The position numbers were made by a program, and so were the translations under genes. A model generated the notes under the pieces. That model did not search any database. It was not told where the DNA came from and saw only the letters and a list, made by a program, of their open reading frames with translations. From assembly GCA_003952965.2 (NCBI GenBank), contig CM025853.1, positions 20,627,603 to 20,691,602 on the forward strand: DNA of 64,000 nt, given 5' to 3'. Numbering within the stretch: the stretch's first letter is position 1; the number at the start of each line of letters is the position of its first letter. This document shows positions 1 to 11,280 of the stretch, piece by piece. The DNA is from Morella rubra (taxonomy: Eukaryota; Streptophyta; Magnoliopsida; Fagales; Myricaceae).

Positions 1-410
1 TCGAGCTGAAATTTAGAGGAGACGTTCAAGACATAAGGGCCTATAATCTAAATAGTGAAGATCAGATTTTGAGCTCGGGAATAGTGGTTCGTACACGTAA
101 ATAGTAACCTCCGATTGTTAGTATTTTCTCTTTGTTGTTTTTCGGTTGTATTTGCCAAGATTGATATCATTTTGAAGATCTGAGTTGTAGCCTCTAGTTG
201 TGAATAGAGAAGACTTTGTGTACTCATTATTTGGTTTATAGTAGAGATTTGACTGGACTAGGTCCCGTGATTTTTCTTCCTTACACCGGGGAAGTTTTCC
301 GCGTAAAAATTTGTTTGTGTTGTTCTGGCTTAGCGTGATTGATTATCTTGAGATTATTTTTCAGTACGTATAATTGTTGAGATTGCTCTCTATTTGCTTT
401 CATCTAGAAA
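1..410 (+). mobile_element. Ty1/copia-like LTR remnant
   Basis: The stretch around 245-330 (a 'ggactaggtcccgtg' block, then a short CCGGGG and a 'ttttccgcgtaaaaattt' block) resembles the R/U5 part of plant Ty1/copia LTRs as I remember them. No gag-pol reading frame and no second LTR are visible, and the left part is cut by the window edge. It is probably a solo LTR or a retroelement tail. The right boundary is a guess. Confidence 0.35.
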
Positions 411-1121
411 AAAGAATTATTCCGCTGTTTGTTTGTCATTATCTCTCTCTCAACACTCTTCCCCTTCACATTTATTACAACTACATCCCATTTTTGCCTT
501 CCTAATTTAACCTTGTTATGGAAAGAAAATGTCACCAAATAGCGCAGCACCACAATGCTTGTCTATGATCTATCTTCACCATTCCTTCCTCCAGTTAATA
601 TATGGTTCAGAATTTTCTTCAATTTCTTATTTGAATTGTACTATGCAATTCGAAAATGAATAGACATAATAGATGGACCCCATTGTAAGATTCATGCTGT
701 CTAAAATTTTACATGTCATCATTAAATGGTGCGGAACACGCCTATTGTGTCTCTCTCTCCTAATTGTTCTAATAAAAAACTGCAGAGGATCCTAAACATT
801 CAATATATAGATATCTTGAAACTGCTTATAACCAACTCTGTGAGGTAAACTAACTTCCCATCAACATTGGGCAGAAATTTCAGCAATTGGACTACTGTAA
901 TTAGAGAAAAAAAAAATCCACAGCAAATCTAAAAAGCATGCAACAAACATGCAGGATGTTCCAACTCCTGGTATAAGTACGGGCAAAGTTTTCATGAGAC
1001 TCGTTTTCAGTCAACAGAACATGTTTCTTACGTCCATATTCCTCTATCGACGGTTGTCATTCTCCGTGTTGCACACTTTTGTCTAGGGCTGTCTCAATCA
1101 GAACAAAACTGAGCTCTCGAA
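411..1121. other. Intergenic, no gene seen
   Basis: AT-rich sequence with short poly-A runs. The last 100-200 bases before 1122 would be the 3' untranslated region of the minus-strand gene. I see no other feature. Confidence 0.5.
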
Positions 1122-2294
1122 CTAGCAGAGTGATTCATCCAGTGAGAAAAGGTCTCCATCGAATCCCAGATCAACTCCCTCATGCCCATTGAATTCATCA
1201 AGCCCCAACAGCATCTCAATTGGAAGTTCTTGATCCAACACAAATTCTTGCTTTTTAACAGGAAACTTATCGGTTGATCTAAAATCTTTCTTTGAGAAAT
1301 TTCCGCCCTCACCAACTGATTTCTCAATAGCTTCTTTTCTACACCCTTCTTCAGGTTCCACCCTTTTACTGTCGGATTTCACTCCAACAGATTTGGAAGG
1401 AGTTGTGATGTCCCTTCGAGGTGATATAGAAAACCAATTCCAAGGTCTCTCAGACCTCCAATCAAATTTGAATTCCAAGGGCCAGAAAATTGGTTCATCG
1501 GAATCGGATTCTTCCAAAGTAGTATCTGAATCATGCTCACTTTGAGAAGAAACGCTAGAACGAGGAGACAGAACTTCAGCAAACCAACTGCTCCAAGAAG
1601 ATGGACTAGGAAAAAGAGATTGCAAGGAATCCAACTCCAGACTTCTACCTGAAATCAAATCCGAATCTTCACCATCAAGACTCACCAAAGATTCCAGGTA
1701 ACTTGTTTTGTCAAGAAAATTCGAAGAGTTGTCACAAATTTTGGGCTCCTCACAAGACTGTGATTCAGTAGTCTCAGAACATATGGCAGTGGCCTCTAGT
1801 GCACTTGCATCACTAGAAGTAGGGCTTTGTATGCATGTAACTTCCTTGCCTTCCTTCAAGCCATTCTGAGTAGTCTTCTTTGCATCTGGGATGGTATTCT
1901 CTAGAGCTGAACATGGACCAAACAGACCATATTCTTCAAAAAACGAAGAAGGTGTTGTACAATCTGAAGACAACCACATACACTCCTTAACATCGGAGCA
2001 AGTTTCCTTAGCTAACTGTCTATCAAGATCAATGTCTTCCTCCGCTGAATATAGTGGAAAAGCAGAGACAACAGCAGCCTGATCCTGTCTGGATTTACAG
2101 ATAGGACCCATCTTTTTCTTCCGTGATCTAATGGAGTCATTCCGAGCACCAGTGCTTGACGTTAGTCTAGCAAGTCCCTCATCTCTACGATCAATGGTAT
2201 TCTCCTTCCTAGTGGACGAAGGGGAGTAACTCTTCATAAGACCACCGGAACTCGGTCTTCCAGTGAACCTCGTTCTGTTGGGGCTGTCAATCAT
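1122..2294 (-). CDS. Conserved plant protein of unknown function, last coding exon
   Basis: One open frame of 390 codons from the ATG at 2294 to the TAG at 1122-1124. The frame could be extended to a TTG at 2312, but ATG is preferred. An AG acceptor just upstream on the minus strand (near 2317) leaves room for an upstream exon. The protein is acidic and rich in Ser, Asp and Glu. Its early part is basic (RSRKKK near residue 60). A mid-C-terminal aromatic block (FWPLEFKFDWRSERPWNWF) and an acidic C-terminal block around EMLLGLDEFNGHEGVDLGF look like conserved motifs. No signal peptide, membrane segment or enzyme motif is visible, so it is probably soluble and largely disordered. The block layout resembles uncharacterised plant proteins, but I cannot name the family. 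An 18-bp direct repeat (2277-2312) overlaps the N terminus. It could also be a partial model missing 5' exons. Confidence 0.55.
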   Translation of the reverse strand: MIDSPNRTRFTGRPSSGGLMKSYSPSSTRKENTIDRRDEGLARLTSSTGARNDSIRSRKKKMGPICKSRQDQAAVVSAFPLYSAEEDIDLDRQLAKETCSDVKECMWLSSDCTTPSSFFEEYGLFGPCSALENTIPDAKKTTQNGLKEGKEVTCIQSPTSSDASALEATAICSETTESQSCEEPKICDNSSNFLDKTSYLESLVSLDGEDSDLISGRSLELDSLQSLFPSPSSWSSWFAEVLSPRSSVSSQSEHDSDTTLEESDSDEPIFWPLEFKFDWRSERPWNWFSISPRRDITTPSKSVGVKSDSKRVEPEEGCRKEAIEKSVGEGGNFSKKDFRSTDKFPVKKQEFVLDQELPIEMLLGLDEFNGHEGVDLGFDGDLFSLDESLC

Positions 2295-2312
2295 GTTGGG
2301 GCTGTCAATCAA
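2277..2312 (-). repeat. 18-bp tandem duplication at the start of the unknown gene
   Basis: Two adjacent 18-bp units (2277-2294 and 2295-2312) differ only at the last base. The duplication is in frame and would encode I-D-S-P-N twice. The change of the last base turns ATG into TTG in the outer copy, so only the inner unit keeps an ATG start. Confidence 0.85.
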
Positions 2313-2330
2313 GGATACTGTTTCATTGGG

Positions 2331-3493
2331 TTAAAACATGCCGTTATGGACAAGCAGCCAGGAAGAATGGCAAATGTTAACAACTACAGAAAGAGAGACA
2401 GACAAACAGAAGGAGAAATACAAGAAGAAGAAAAAAAAGGAGAGTAGAGAGAGTAAGAAAAAGGTTAGGAAACCCAACAAGACCCAACCCTGAAAATTTT
2501 CCAAACTGAATAAACAAATACAATGCGTGCAAGAAAAATAAACTGACGAAAGGAACCCCAACTGAGTTTTTCAAATTAACGCCTCTTTTGACAGCACAGG
2601 AGAGATGATCTGGTCCAAAAAGGTGGAAATGGGGAAACTTAAAAACTTCTGAAATCGAAGCAGCCCAAGTGTTGCTGGCTATACCAAGTCAAAAGTGTTG
2701 AGGGAACGTTGAATAAGCGTTCTAACTAAGAAACTTCAAAGTAGAATTTCAAGTCCAACAACCCAACTGGTCCAAGTGCTGTGAGAAACTGAGAGTTGGT
2801 GTAAGCAGTATTAAATGAGGAAGAAGAGGTCCAGAACTCGTTTGAGCGTCTGTAGATTGAAAGGTGTAAAGCAGGGAGGGAATGCGAGCACATCAAAATG
2901 CCCAGAACTCGGGCAAATATTCAAATGGGTCGACAATTCCAAGATGCCTCATGGGTCCCTCAAAAGCGAGGCAAGAACAGCCCACGTCCGAGCTAACCCT
3001 TCTTGGTTAAGCGGGTATGGCAATTGGGCAAACATTAAAAAAAAAAAAAAAACAGAGAGAAAACGATCTTACTTTTGTCTGCATCTTTACTTCTCGGCTT
3101 CTTCCCAGCAGCTGTGCGCGTCTTCTGCGTATCGGTGCTGCGCGGAGTCAAGGACGGCATATCAAAACAGCGGCTTCTTCCCGCAGGACTAGCTTGTCGA
3201 AGACCGAAATATCACCAGTTTTTCCGGAAATGCACGTAACCAACTGGAAGGAGAATACCAAAACATCATTCGGGTTCGGACAGTGACCGGAACTTGGACA
3301 AGTCCTTTTGACTCGCTCGTAACGACTTTGATCTATTGCCTTCCGCTTCGGAGTTCGGTCTCTGTCTTCCAATATTTTCTCTTTTGTAATTATTAAGAGA
3401 TCCTCAAAAAATTCCCAAAACAAATTCTAAAAAATTGGTTCTCAATGTTTTGCTTTTTTCTCGAGCATAGCCTTGTTTAGGTAAAAACTTTAA
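2331..3493 (-). promoter_or_regulatory. Probable 5' leader, intron and promoter region of the unknown gene
   Basis: Read on the minus strand, 2380-2470 is strongly pyrimidine-rich and ends in CTGTAG, as in an intron 3' end. This suggests a 5'-untranslated intron or upstream exons. ORFs on either strand here show no family motifs. A 15-base poly-A run lies near 3037. No TATA box can be assigned. Confidence 0.3.
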
Positions 3494-3650
3494 GAGCAAT
3501 GCTTGGTGTCTTTCTTGGGTTCTTCTCAGGTTCTTCTAGAAAGAATCCAACGGTTCAGGATTAATTTTAAAAGTGGACTCTACACATCTAGAGATCTTGA
3601 GCCGTTGGATTCTTCCCAGAAGAACCCAGAAAGGACACCAAGCATTTCTC
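3494..3650. mobile_element. Mutator-like MITE, 157 bp, 9-bp target duplication
   Basis: Nearly the whole element is two long inverted arms. The left arm starts GAGCAATGCTTGGTGTC and the right arm ends GACACCAAGCATTTCTC. The arms stay complementary for about 55 bases, with a short indel. It is flanked by the perfect 9-bp direct repeat AAACTTTAA (3485-3493 and 3651-3659), the target-site length of Mutator-like elements. It carries no coding capacity. Confidence 0.85.
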
Positions 3651-3659
3651 AAACTTTAA

Positions 3660-4860
3660 GCCGGTTTTTAATTTCAAAACATTTCCAAATTTAATTTGCA
3701 TCCAAATAACTTATTAATGACAAACAAACAAAATATTTCGATCTTAATTAAGTTTTTGTATGACCAAAATAGGTTATGCACGGCAAACATTTTATTTGTA
3801 TTTTTATTTTTCTATATTAATTTGAAGAAAAAGAAATTAATCACAGAGACTAAATGTAACGAACATGTGATCATAATACACATGGGTGGTATAAATACGT
3901 CCATTTTCTATAGAAACCTGTCAGCTTCAACAGAAACCTGACCGATACGGCAAAGCACAAATAATTAAGACTAAAAACACACATCGTGTGCCAAATATTT
4001 GAGTAGTAAAAATTTTAGTAGAAATGGATGATTTGTTGGGAGAGAAGTTATTTATAGTTATTTTATTAAGTCGAAATTGTTTCATACAAACATATTAATG
4101 TGGCAGTACCGTTTTGTATTTTCGTTTTTTAAGGTGAAAGGACAGTTGGACTGAAGCGAACAACTTTACTAAGGTCATGTTTAGTTATAAAAATATTTTA
4201 AGAAATTTTTATAAAAATTCAAATTTTTACCGCCACCAAAATTTCAACATTTTTACATAAGTTCCTATACATTTCACGGTCACTTCGATACCTTTTTATT
4301 GAAAAAAAAGATATATAAAATCTTCTCTCTATTTATTTTTTAATAAATTCTATTATTTTTTTCATTAAAAAATTATATCAAATCTTTTTTTTTATGACTT
4401 TTTAAGAAATTCCGATAAAAATCATTTTATAATCAAATATTCTTAAACTTATTCATCAACATTTTACAAACCCCATTAAAAAAATCAAACTCTCACAATT
4501 TTTGCTACAGACTGGAAATTCTTAAAATTTTTACTTGACAAATATCACTAAAGTGGTGTTGCTAGATTTTGATTCAAGAATCTCCAGCCTCAACTCCAGA
4601 TACAAGGTTATTGCAATACCAATTGGATTATCACTTCTTTTGCATGTTAAATTACAAACTCTTAAGATTTTGGTATCAAAATATGTAAGAAACACATCCC
4701 GGATCTGATTCTGTGGAGAATTGAATCTAGGACACATGCGCCTAATCCACACAATTCAAGAAACACCCTTACTATTGTAACCCGATAATAGGTAACTTTA
4801 TCCAACTTGTAAGAGCAAAAAAGAAGACGAAGAGGAGAAGCGGTACCTTTTGGCCCTGAT
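3660..4860. other. AT-rich intergenic DNA with a degenerate inverted-repeat element
   Basis: No gene is supported. Around 4165-4450 two AT-rich arms ('ttagttataaaaatatttt' and its rough complement near 4415-4445) suggest a decayed MITE, but no target duplication was found. Confidence 0.4.
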
Positions 4861-4958
4861 CAACTAGTGGGAGCTACCAGAGATAAAATCCTTCCACAAA
4901 GCTGCGGGAAAGGCAGAGAGTCTTGGGGGGGTTTGGGAGATGCAGATATCAATAAGAA

Positions 4959-5088
4959 TTTGGCGCAAAATGCAGAGAATGCCCCTCTTTTTAAGTCTTG
5001 TCTGTATTCCTTCTGTATTTCCATAATTGAAACGGCTTACCAAATAGGGTGAAACTGGAGCGTTCAGTACGCAGTTTTGGCGGGAAAA
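4959..5088. promoter_or_regulatory. Two E2F-type sites in a promoter-like patch
   Basis: TTTGGCGC lies at 4959-4966 and the near-palindromic TTTTGGCGGGAAAA at 5075-5088. Both fit the plant E2F consensus TTTSSCGS, which is typical of S-phase and DNA-replication gene promoters. On the minus strand the next 200 bases read like a pyrimidine-rich leader that ends in a possible donor near 4846, but no coding exon follows before the repeats. It may be the promoter and first exon of a truncated or duplicated gene. Confidence 0.4.
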
Positions 5089-5499
5089 GCCTTCACTTTT
5101 TCGCCTAGTAATCTGATTACTATAAAATACGAGATATTTATAATTTATTATAATCTTACATCTTAAGGAGAACAATAGCTAGATCTCCTATTTATTAAAA
5201 GGAGGTATATTTATAACAATTTTGAAGAAATAAATAGCTTTTAATTAGAAAATAATAATAATATGTAAATGGCCTTTTTTTGTTTTTTTCCTATTCAATA
5301 GGCCGGTAGTGTTTGAGTGTAAAAATTTTGACAATTTTGAGCTTGATTAAAAAAATTATAAAATAATATCTTTCTCCTCATCAAATTATTATTATTATTC
5401 ATTATAATATTTATTCAAATTTCCTCTTTCTTCACTTTTTTACCAATTCCTAAACTATCTTCAACTTTTTCACCAACTCTCATACCCCAAAATTTTAAC

Positions 5500-6559
5500 T
5501 AAGGGTGAGAATTTTATCGAGTTCCTACCGGAAATTCCAGACCTGGTTCTGGTACTGAAATTTTAGCACCGGTTCCGGCCTATTCCGGTACCAGAACTGG
5601 ATCCCATATTAGGATTTTCTGAAATTGGATACAGAATCGGAAATTCCACTAATTTCGATATTTTTTTTTTCATAAACTCTTCTGCAGTTGGTTTGTTTTT
5701 GCGGATTTCATGGGCATATTAATACTGGTATATATTGGTGGAATTTCTAGAATATCACTTAGCTGTAGATATAGCCGACTCATTGAGTCATGGCTAATGC
5801 TGCTCATATTAAGTTTTTATCTATTTCCAGGCTTCCAGCTTAGGAACTTCAACTTGGGTTTGGACTCTTTAGAATCCTAATGGTGTGTTTGTTTACTAAA
5901 ATTTTAACATAATAAAATAATTACAATATAATCTCTTTCTCCCCTCCCCCACACTAAATCAATACTTTTCACTATAATAAATATAAAAAATTCATTCAAA
6001 CTATTTATCTCTTCACTTTTTTACCAATTTTAATACCCTAAAATTTTAACTTTCCCAAAATTTTAACACTCAAACACAACCTAAGTGAGCTTAAATGAGC
6101 TTGGTAAGGTGCCCAGCTCAAGTGGTTCTCAAGTTTCTTTTTAGATTATTACTCCTACAACAACGTAGACAAGCTTGCATAATTTGAACCGTATGTATCC
6201 ATTTTATAAATATGATACATCTATCTTAGGAGATTATCATGCAGTGGGCTTGTGGCATGATTTGTGTGGCTTTTGTTTCTTCTATTTTTGTAATTCCAAA
6301 GAATTATTATGAGATGTTTGATAACTTGGACATAGTCTATGAAATTGTATAACAGGGGGAAAAAAAGAAGAAGCTAATTTTTCGGCCCAAAACAAAGCAA
6401 AATTTGGGCCTTTAGGCCCACTAATGGAACCAGAATTTTCAAATTTCGTTTCTGAAAATTCCAGTTCCATTTTGGTCGACTCTAGAATATAACCGATCAA
6501 ATTTTTGATTCCGGTAAGTACTGGAACCGAAACCAGAATGGGAACGGTACTCACCCTTA
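5500..6559. mobile_element. Non-autonomous hAT element, 1060 bp, 8-bp target duplication
   Basis: Perfect terminal repeats TAAGGGTGAG / CTCACCCTTA are flanked by the 8-bp direct repeat ATTTTAAC (5492-5499 and 6560-6567), the hallmark target length of hAT elements. Subterminal arms rich in CCGG and GGAACC are also roughly inverted. No transposase frame is present. It sits inside an older MITE and itself carries a smaller MITE near 5886-6083. Confidence 0.8.
5886..6083. mobile_element. Tourist-like MITE nested in the hAT element
   Basis: The left end GGTGTGTTTGTTTACTAAAATTTTAAC and the right end, which reads GGTTGTGTTTGAGTGTTAAAATTTTGG on the other strand, are imperfect inverted repeats. A TAA lies at or next to both edges. 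This fits a PIF/Harbinger (Tourist) MITE. Confidence 0.6.
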
Positions 6560-6825
6560 ATTTTAACAATCACTTGTCTCTGTCTTTTCAGTTTTCAGAG
6601 ATGAGAGCTCGTTTTCGGTGTTTTATGTTTTCTTTTTCATTTCATGGTACACGACATAGATGATATATAAGATTTTCTTTGTCATAAAATTTATGAGCTG
6701 TGCATTTAATGCATATAGTTATATAAACACCAAAAATTAATACGAGAGTTTATATGATTCTAATTATGTAAAATTTGCTCATATTAATATGACATGTATA
6801 ACACATAACACATACTTATAAATGA

Positions 6826-7251
6826 GGGGTAATGTCATAGTACGCCTCTTATATTTCGAATATGATCTATACTTGCCTTCCATTTGAGTTGGTCGTTAAA
6901 TCATACAGAAAAATATGCAAAATGATCAAAATGTCCCTCAAAAACAAAATTTTAAAAAATAAAATAAAACTCAAGAAATAAATTAAAATTAAATAGATTA
7001 TTGAAATAGAGTTTCAATATTTTTATTTAAAAAATATTACTTTTTTATATATCATTTTTTTAATGAATTTTTAATAATTTTATTTTAGAGCGGCATTTCG
7101 ATTATTTTGCATGTGATTTAACAATCAAATCAAACGGAAGGCAACGATTGATCATTCGAAATATAAGGGAGCCAGAATGCCATTTTAAAACTTAGAGGGG
7201 AGAGATTGATTTTGACTTATAATTAAGGGGCGTATTATGATATTATTACCC
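6826..7251. mobile_element. Foldback MITE (family FB), 426 bp
   Basis: The ends GGGGTAATGTCATAGTACGCC and GGCGTATTATGATATTATTACCC are inverted repeats, and the arms stay complementary for well over 100 bases. The flanks carry the direct repeat ATAAATGA (6818-6825 and 7254-7261), 8 bp perfect or 9 bp with one mismatch. It has the same internal plan as the elements at 7396, 14616 and 57816, including a 'GGAGGGGCATTTCGGTCATTTT' type block. Confidence 0.7.
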
Positions 7252-7395
7252 AAATAAATGACACATATCATTTGTTTGTATGTATCTATAGAGTATTTGT
7301 AACTGTATATTAAATATATAAAGATACATATATAATATGGACATATTACACATACGGAAATAATATAACACATATGTTATATACACCATGAGATA

Positions 7396-7916
7396 AAATT
7401 AGGGGGTAATATTATAGTTCGCCCCCTAGCTATGGGCCAATTTCAATCTCGCCCTCTTAACTATAAAAACAGAGATTTACATCCTCTAACTTTTGAATAT
7501 CATCAATATGCCCTCCCGTCTAAATCATCTATTAAGTCAGACGGAAATACATGTAAAATGATCGAAAAGCCCTCCAAGACAAAATTACTAAAACTATTAA
7601 AAAATTTATTAAAAAAAAAATGATATCTTAAAAAAGGCAATATTTTTTTAAATAAAACTATTGAAATTCTATTTCAGTAATCTATATATTTTTTAATTTA
7701 TTTCTTGAATATTTATTTATTTTTAAAATTATTTTGGAGGGGTATTTCGATCATTTTATATGTATTTATGTCTGACTTAACGGTTGATTTGGACGGGGGT
7801 GCGTATATTGATGATTTTTGAAAGTTAAAGGATGTAAATTGCCCTTTTTATAGTTACGGGGGAGAGTTTGAAATTTGTCCATTCCATAGTTACGGGGTAA
7901 ACAATGACATTACCCC
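7396..7916. mobile_element. Foldback MITE (family FB), about 520 bp
   Basis: The ends GGGGGTAATATTATAGTTCGCCCC and GGGGTAAACAATGACATTACCCC form inverted repeats. The inner arms 'CCTCCAAGACAAAATTACTAAAA' and 'TTTTGGAGGGGTATTTCGATC' face each other. No clean target duplication was found. The short ORF within it is not a gene. Confidence 0.65.
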
Positions 7917-8269
7917 AAAAAACATTTAATTTTCAAACACGGCTTGTCTACTAAATCAGCCGAGATTGAGCAAGATTATACGACTCCTCTACCCTCTAGT
8001 ATAAGAAGAAGAAGTGAATCACAAAAGTGCGCGCGCGAGAGGTTTCATGATCCATGTTGCGTTTGAAGGGAGTAGATATTGTCGAATCCTCAACCTCTCT
8101 TTTTTTTTTAATGAAAGTAGATTAAAAATAATAAAAGGGCTTATAGTTAGTGTGGTTAGACCCATCAAATTTCCAAATACAAGAGAAAGTAGAGAAAGGT
8201 ATGTGGCCACAAAAATTATGGGTCAGAACATGGGTATTGGACAAGCAGAGTCTTTGTTTGTTGTAAAGA

Positions 8270-10150
8270 AGGGATGAAAAAGAAAGGGATTTGCTTGTGC
8301 AAGTGATGAGAGTGCGATGAAATATGAGATGTGGATGTCTCGCAAGTTATATTTTTTAGCGGCAGTTTAGTGGGAAGTATTGCATCTTCGACTAGTTTTC
8401 GCAACATAATCATGTGTTGATGACACATTCGAAAGTTCACATGCTTTGTTCTTAAAGAGACATGAGCAAGTTGCAGTGTACGGATGCTATAGCTTCAGAT
8501 AGAGTAGGAATTCGCCCTAAATTGGCCCACGACTTGATGGCAACGTAAGTTGAGGGTAGACAAAATGTGGACTTCACTCATCAGGATTACAAAAATTATC
8601 TAAACGGTATAAGAACTAAGACAATGGAGGTGTAGCCGGTGTTCTTGTTAATTGGTTTGGTGATCAGCTAAAGAAAGATTTAAGGGCATGTTCCTTTGGA
8701 TGAAAATTTTAGAATTTAAATCCAACTTTCTAAATTTACAATCCCAACATTACTCCTATACGCATACCAATACAACTTAACATTACTTTTTTTACAAACA
8801 TTAATACAACTTAACAACTTCTACAAGCATGCCAATAAAACTCTAATATCACATAAATATTCACACTATACTTAGAATTCTTAAAATTTTACCAAAACGA
8901 ACATGCCTTTAGAGTTCTTCTTTCGAGTCATGATGGATGAAGGGGAGCACGTTACTAACATCTTTTAGTCGAACCATTCCATTCAAAACGATTATGTCAT
9001 CTTCGGGGACTTCGTGTCATTTAATACCATATACAAGACAAAGAACGAGCATAGGCCATTGGGAGCATTCCTATGGGTGAATTATCACAGAAAATTGGTC
9101 GTGTTCGGGCATGTTTATTACTTGATGAGACGGCGCAAACATTCAGTTGGTTATTTCACACATTCGTTGAGTGTATGAATGGGAAGACTCTTGAATCACT
9201 ATTCCCGAATCAAGATGTAGGTATGTTAGCTGCAATCCCATCTGCCCTACTAGATATACACCATTTTTTATGTGCATGGCATATATCTCAAAATGCATTG
9301 AAGAATTTGGGACCACTATTTGGCAACAAGGCTTCAAAAGAGACTGGTCGAGGCTTTCTGTTTGACCACGAGGTAGATGACTTTGAATAGTGTTAGAGTA
9401 AAATGATTGAGGAACATAAACTCCAAAGCAATGAATGGTTGAAGAAGATATATGAAAAATGCGAGAAGTGGGCCCTAAAGTACGTACGCAATATTTTCTA
9501 TGCTGGGAAGAAGACGATCCAGTTAAGTGAAAGTTTCAATGCGACATTGTTTAGGTACTTGAACACTGTTATGAATATGGATCGGTTCTTACAAAATTTT
9601 CAACAAATAATCGATGAGTTGCGATACAACGAGTCACGGTCAAATTTTCAGATGCTCGATACAGTATACACTGAACCATTTTGGGATTTTTTATGTGATC
9701 ATGTAGTAGAATTCTACGCTCCCACTATGTTAACTATTTTTCTGGAGCAAGCACAAAAGTTGGCTATCTTAAGTTTGACTATTGAAGGGAAACTATTGGG
9801 ACCAAGGAGGTTGAGGTACACTTATGTAGTCGGGACTCTACTCATGATTGTTCAGTTGTCAAGAGATGGTGAAGATCCTTTTGTCCTTGTTAGCGCGGGT
9901 TTTGGAGTATGTGTTGATACGGAAATTGTTGCAAAAGGTTTTAAAACGCGGGAGTCAAAGCATAAAGGAAATAACCAGTGTCTTGTCATTTACAACTACT
10001 TGATGAATTGGAGGTATGTTCTCTAATTTGATGCTTTGAGTTGAAATTTAATTTTACCATTATTAGAACCAGTCATATTTTTATATTCCTCCTTTGTAGG
10101 AATCCAACGAGGACGAGGAAGTAGACAAGGAGGAGGAGGAGGACGAATAG
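8270..10150 (+). pseudogene. FAR1/FHY3-like (MULE transposase-derived) pseudogene
   Basis: Pieces in all forward frames line up in order with FAR1-related proteins. A weak DNA-binding segment (8340-8480) comes first. Then come GIRPKLAHDLMA (8513 on), HQDYKNYL (8580 on), FFFRVMMDEGEHVTNIF (8915 on) and DYVIFGDFVSFNT (8985 on). After these come the transposase core TFSWLFHTFVECMNGKTLESLFPNQD (9140 on, split across my reading) with its H-x-L-C-x-W-H-I motif (9265 on), and a C-terminal part to about 10020. Tryptophan is replaced by a TAG stop after NIF, more stops and frameshifts occur upstream, and a MITE splits the gene at 8683-8908. FAR1 family members are light-signalling transcription factors derived from Mutator-like transposases. 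This copy cannot make a full protein. The C-terminal SWIM finger is not recognisable. Confidence 0.75.
8683..8908. mobile_element. Tourist-like MITE inside the FAR1-like pseudogene, 226 bp
   Basis: The ends AGGGCATGTTC and GAACATGCCT are inverted repeats flanked by TTA (8680-8682 and 8909-8911), the canonical PIF/Harbinger target. The interior matches the elements at 54640 and 55867, so these are three copies of one family. The insertion lies between the coding blocks for 'GDQLKKDL' and 'FFFRVMMD'. Confidence 0.8.
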
Positions 10151-10394
10151 CTAAATGGACGATTTAGGAGTCTCGACGAGTTATAGATGTTTGATGATGT
10201 TTTAGTCTTTGGGTTGTAAGAGTTTATGGTCTATATTGCATGCCATCATTGAACTTTTATGGAATTGCATTTTGTGTTTTGTGGATCATAGTTTGGCAAT
10301 TATGACAAAATTATGCAGTTATGATGTTCTAGTAATTTTGATGTTGGTAACTCCAATTGGTTTGTAATTTTATATTGTATGAGTACTTGGGATT

Positions 10395-10940
10395 TTGGAG
10401 AAGCATGAATTTTTTGGAGTTGTTGTCATACTAACGAGTTGCTGTCCATGTTGCAAAGTTGTTGTCATTATTGGAGTTGCTGTCCATTGTTGGAGAAGCA
10501 TGACCTTTTTTGAAGTTGTTGTCATATGGGGGAGTTGCTGTCAAGTAGTTGAGACTTTGGAGTTGCTGTCAAGTTGGAATTTTGGAGTTGTAGAAAGTAG
10601 CTATTATTTTAGGAGTTACAAAAATATGGAGTAGCTGTTATTTTGTAAATTTGATTCAGATGTGAATTCGAGTTGCTGTAAATTTGGAATAGATATACAT
10701 TCTAGTAGCTATAAATTTAAAGTTTTTATTTAAATTCTAACTGTTGTAAATTTGGAGTTTTTATGTGAATTCTAGTTGCTGTAAATTTGGAGTTTTTATG
10801 TTTGAGTTGCAGAAAGTTGAGTTGCAGATATTTGTGAATTCTAGTTTCTTTGAGTTGTAGAAGATTGAGTTTCAAATATTTGTGACCTTCTAGTTGCTTT
10901 GAGTTGCAGTATGTAACTTTGATCCACAAGAAATGGAGTT
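10395..10940 (+). repeat. Degenerate minisatellite
   Basis: Many imperfect copies of a GAGTTGCTGTCA-type unit (10425-10580) grade into 'TCTAGTTGCTGTAAATTTGGAGTTTTTATG' units (10660-10800) and GAGTTGCAG units (10800-10940). Unit lengths vary between about 20 and 45 bp. The ORFs that cross it are repeat artefacts. Confidence 0.65.
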
Positions 10941-11280
10941 GCAGATATTTGGAAGTAATTTTAGGACTCAAGACATTCATAAAAATGAACATTACAGCCA
11001 CTTCCATTGTAGCATAGTACCATTAAATCCGAAAATGTATGTTACTAACAACTTCGATTGTAACATAATAACTTTAAATCTTACCATTTACGGATTGCCC
11101 AACAAAATTCGCAGGATAATTACAAGCAGTTTACCCAATAAAATTTCACAACAACTTCAAAGCTCCAACATTCCAAAACAACAAGTTCACAACATCAATC
11201 CAGTAAATCACTTGGACCTAGTAAACAATAGTGCACCCATGATCACAAACAGCAACCTAAGACCCTCCAAGCATGCATTT

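Larger units (their letters stand above)
5308..6575. mobile_element. MITE interrupted by a nested hAT element
   Basis: The left end (TAGTGTTTGAGTGTAAAAAT) and the right end (ATTTTAACAATCACT) are imperfect inverted repeats that belong together once the hAT insertion at 5500-6559 is taken out. The internal 'TTCACTTTTTCACCAA' style matches the other small MITEs of this window (5886, 11961, 13114, 48245). The outer target duplication is unclear. Confidence 0.55.

Noticed and set aside
2295..2312. A TTG start codon for the unknown gene
   Set aside because: Plant genes rarely start at TTG, and an ATG lies six codons downstream.
2815..3192. A 125-codon forward ORF with many basic residues
   Set aside because: No motif; it crosses a poly-A run and lies in the probable leader region of the opposite-strand gene.
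10395..10940. A Cys/Val-rich small protein and other ORFs
   Set aside because: They follow the period of the minisatellite.
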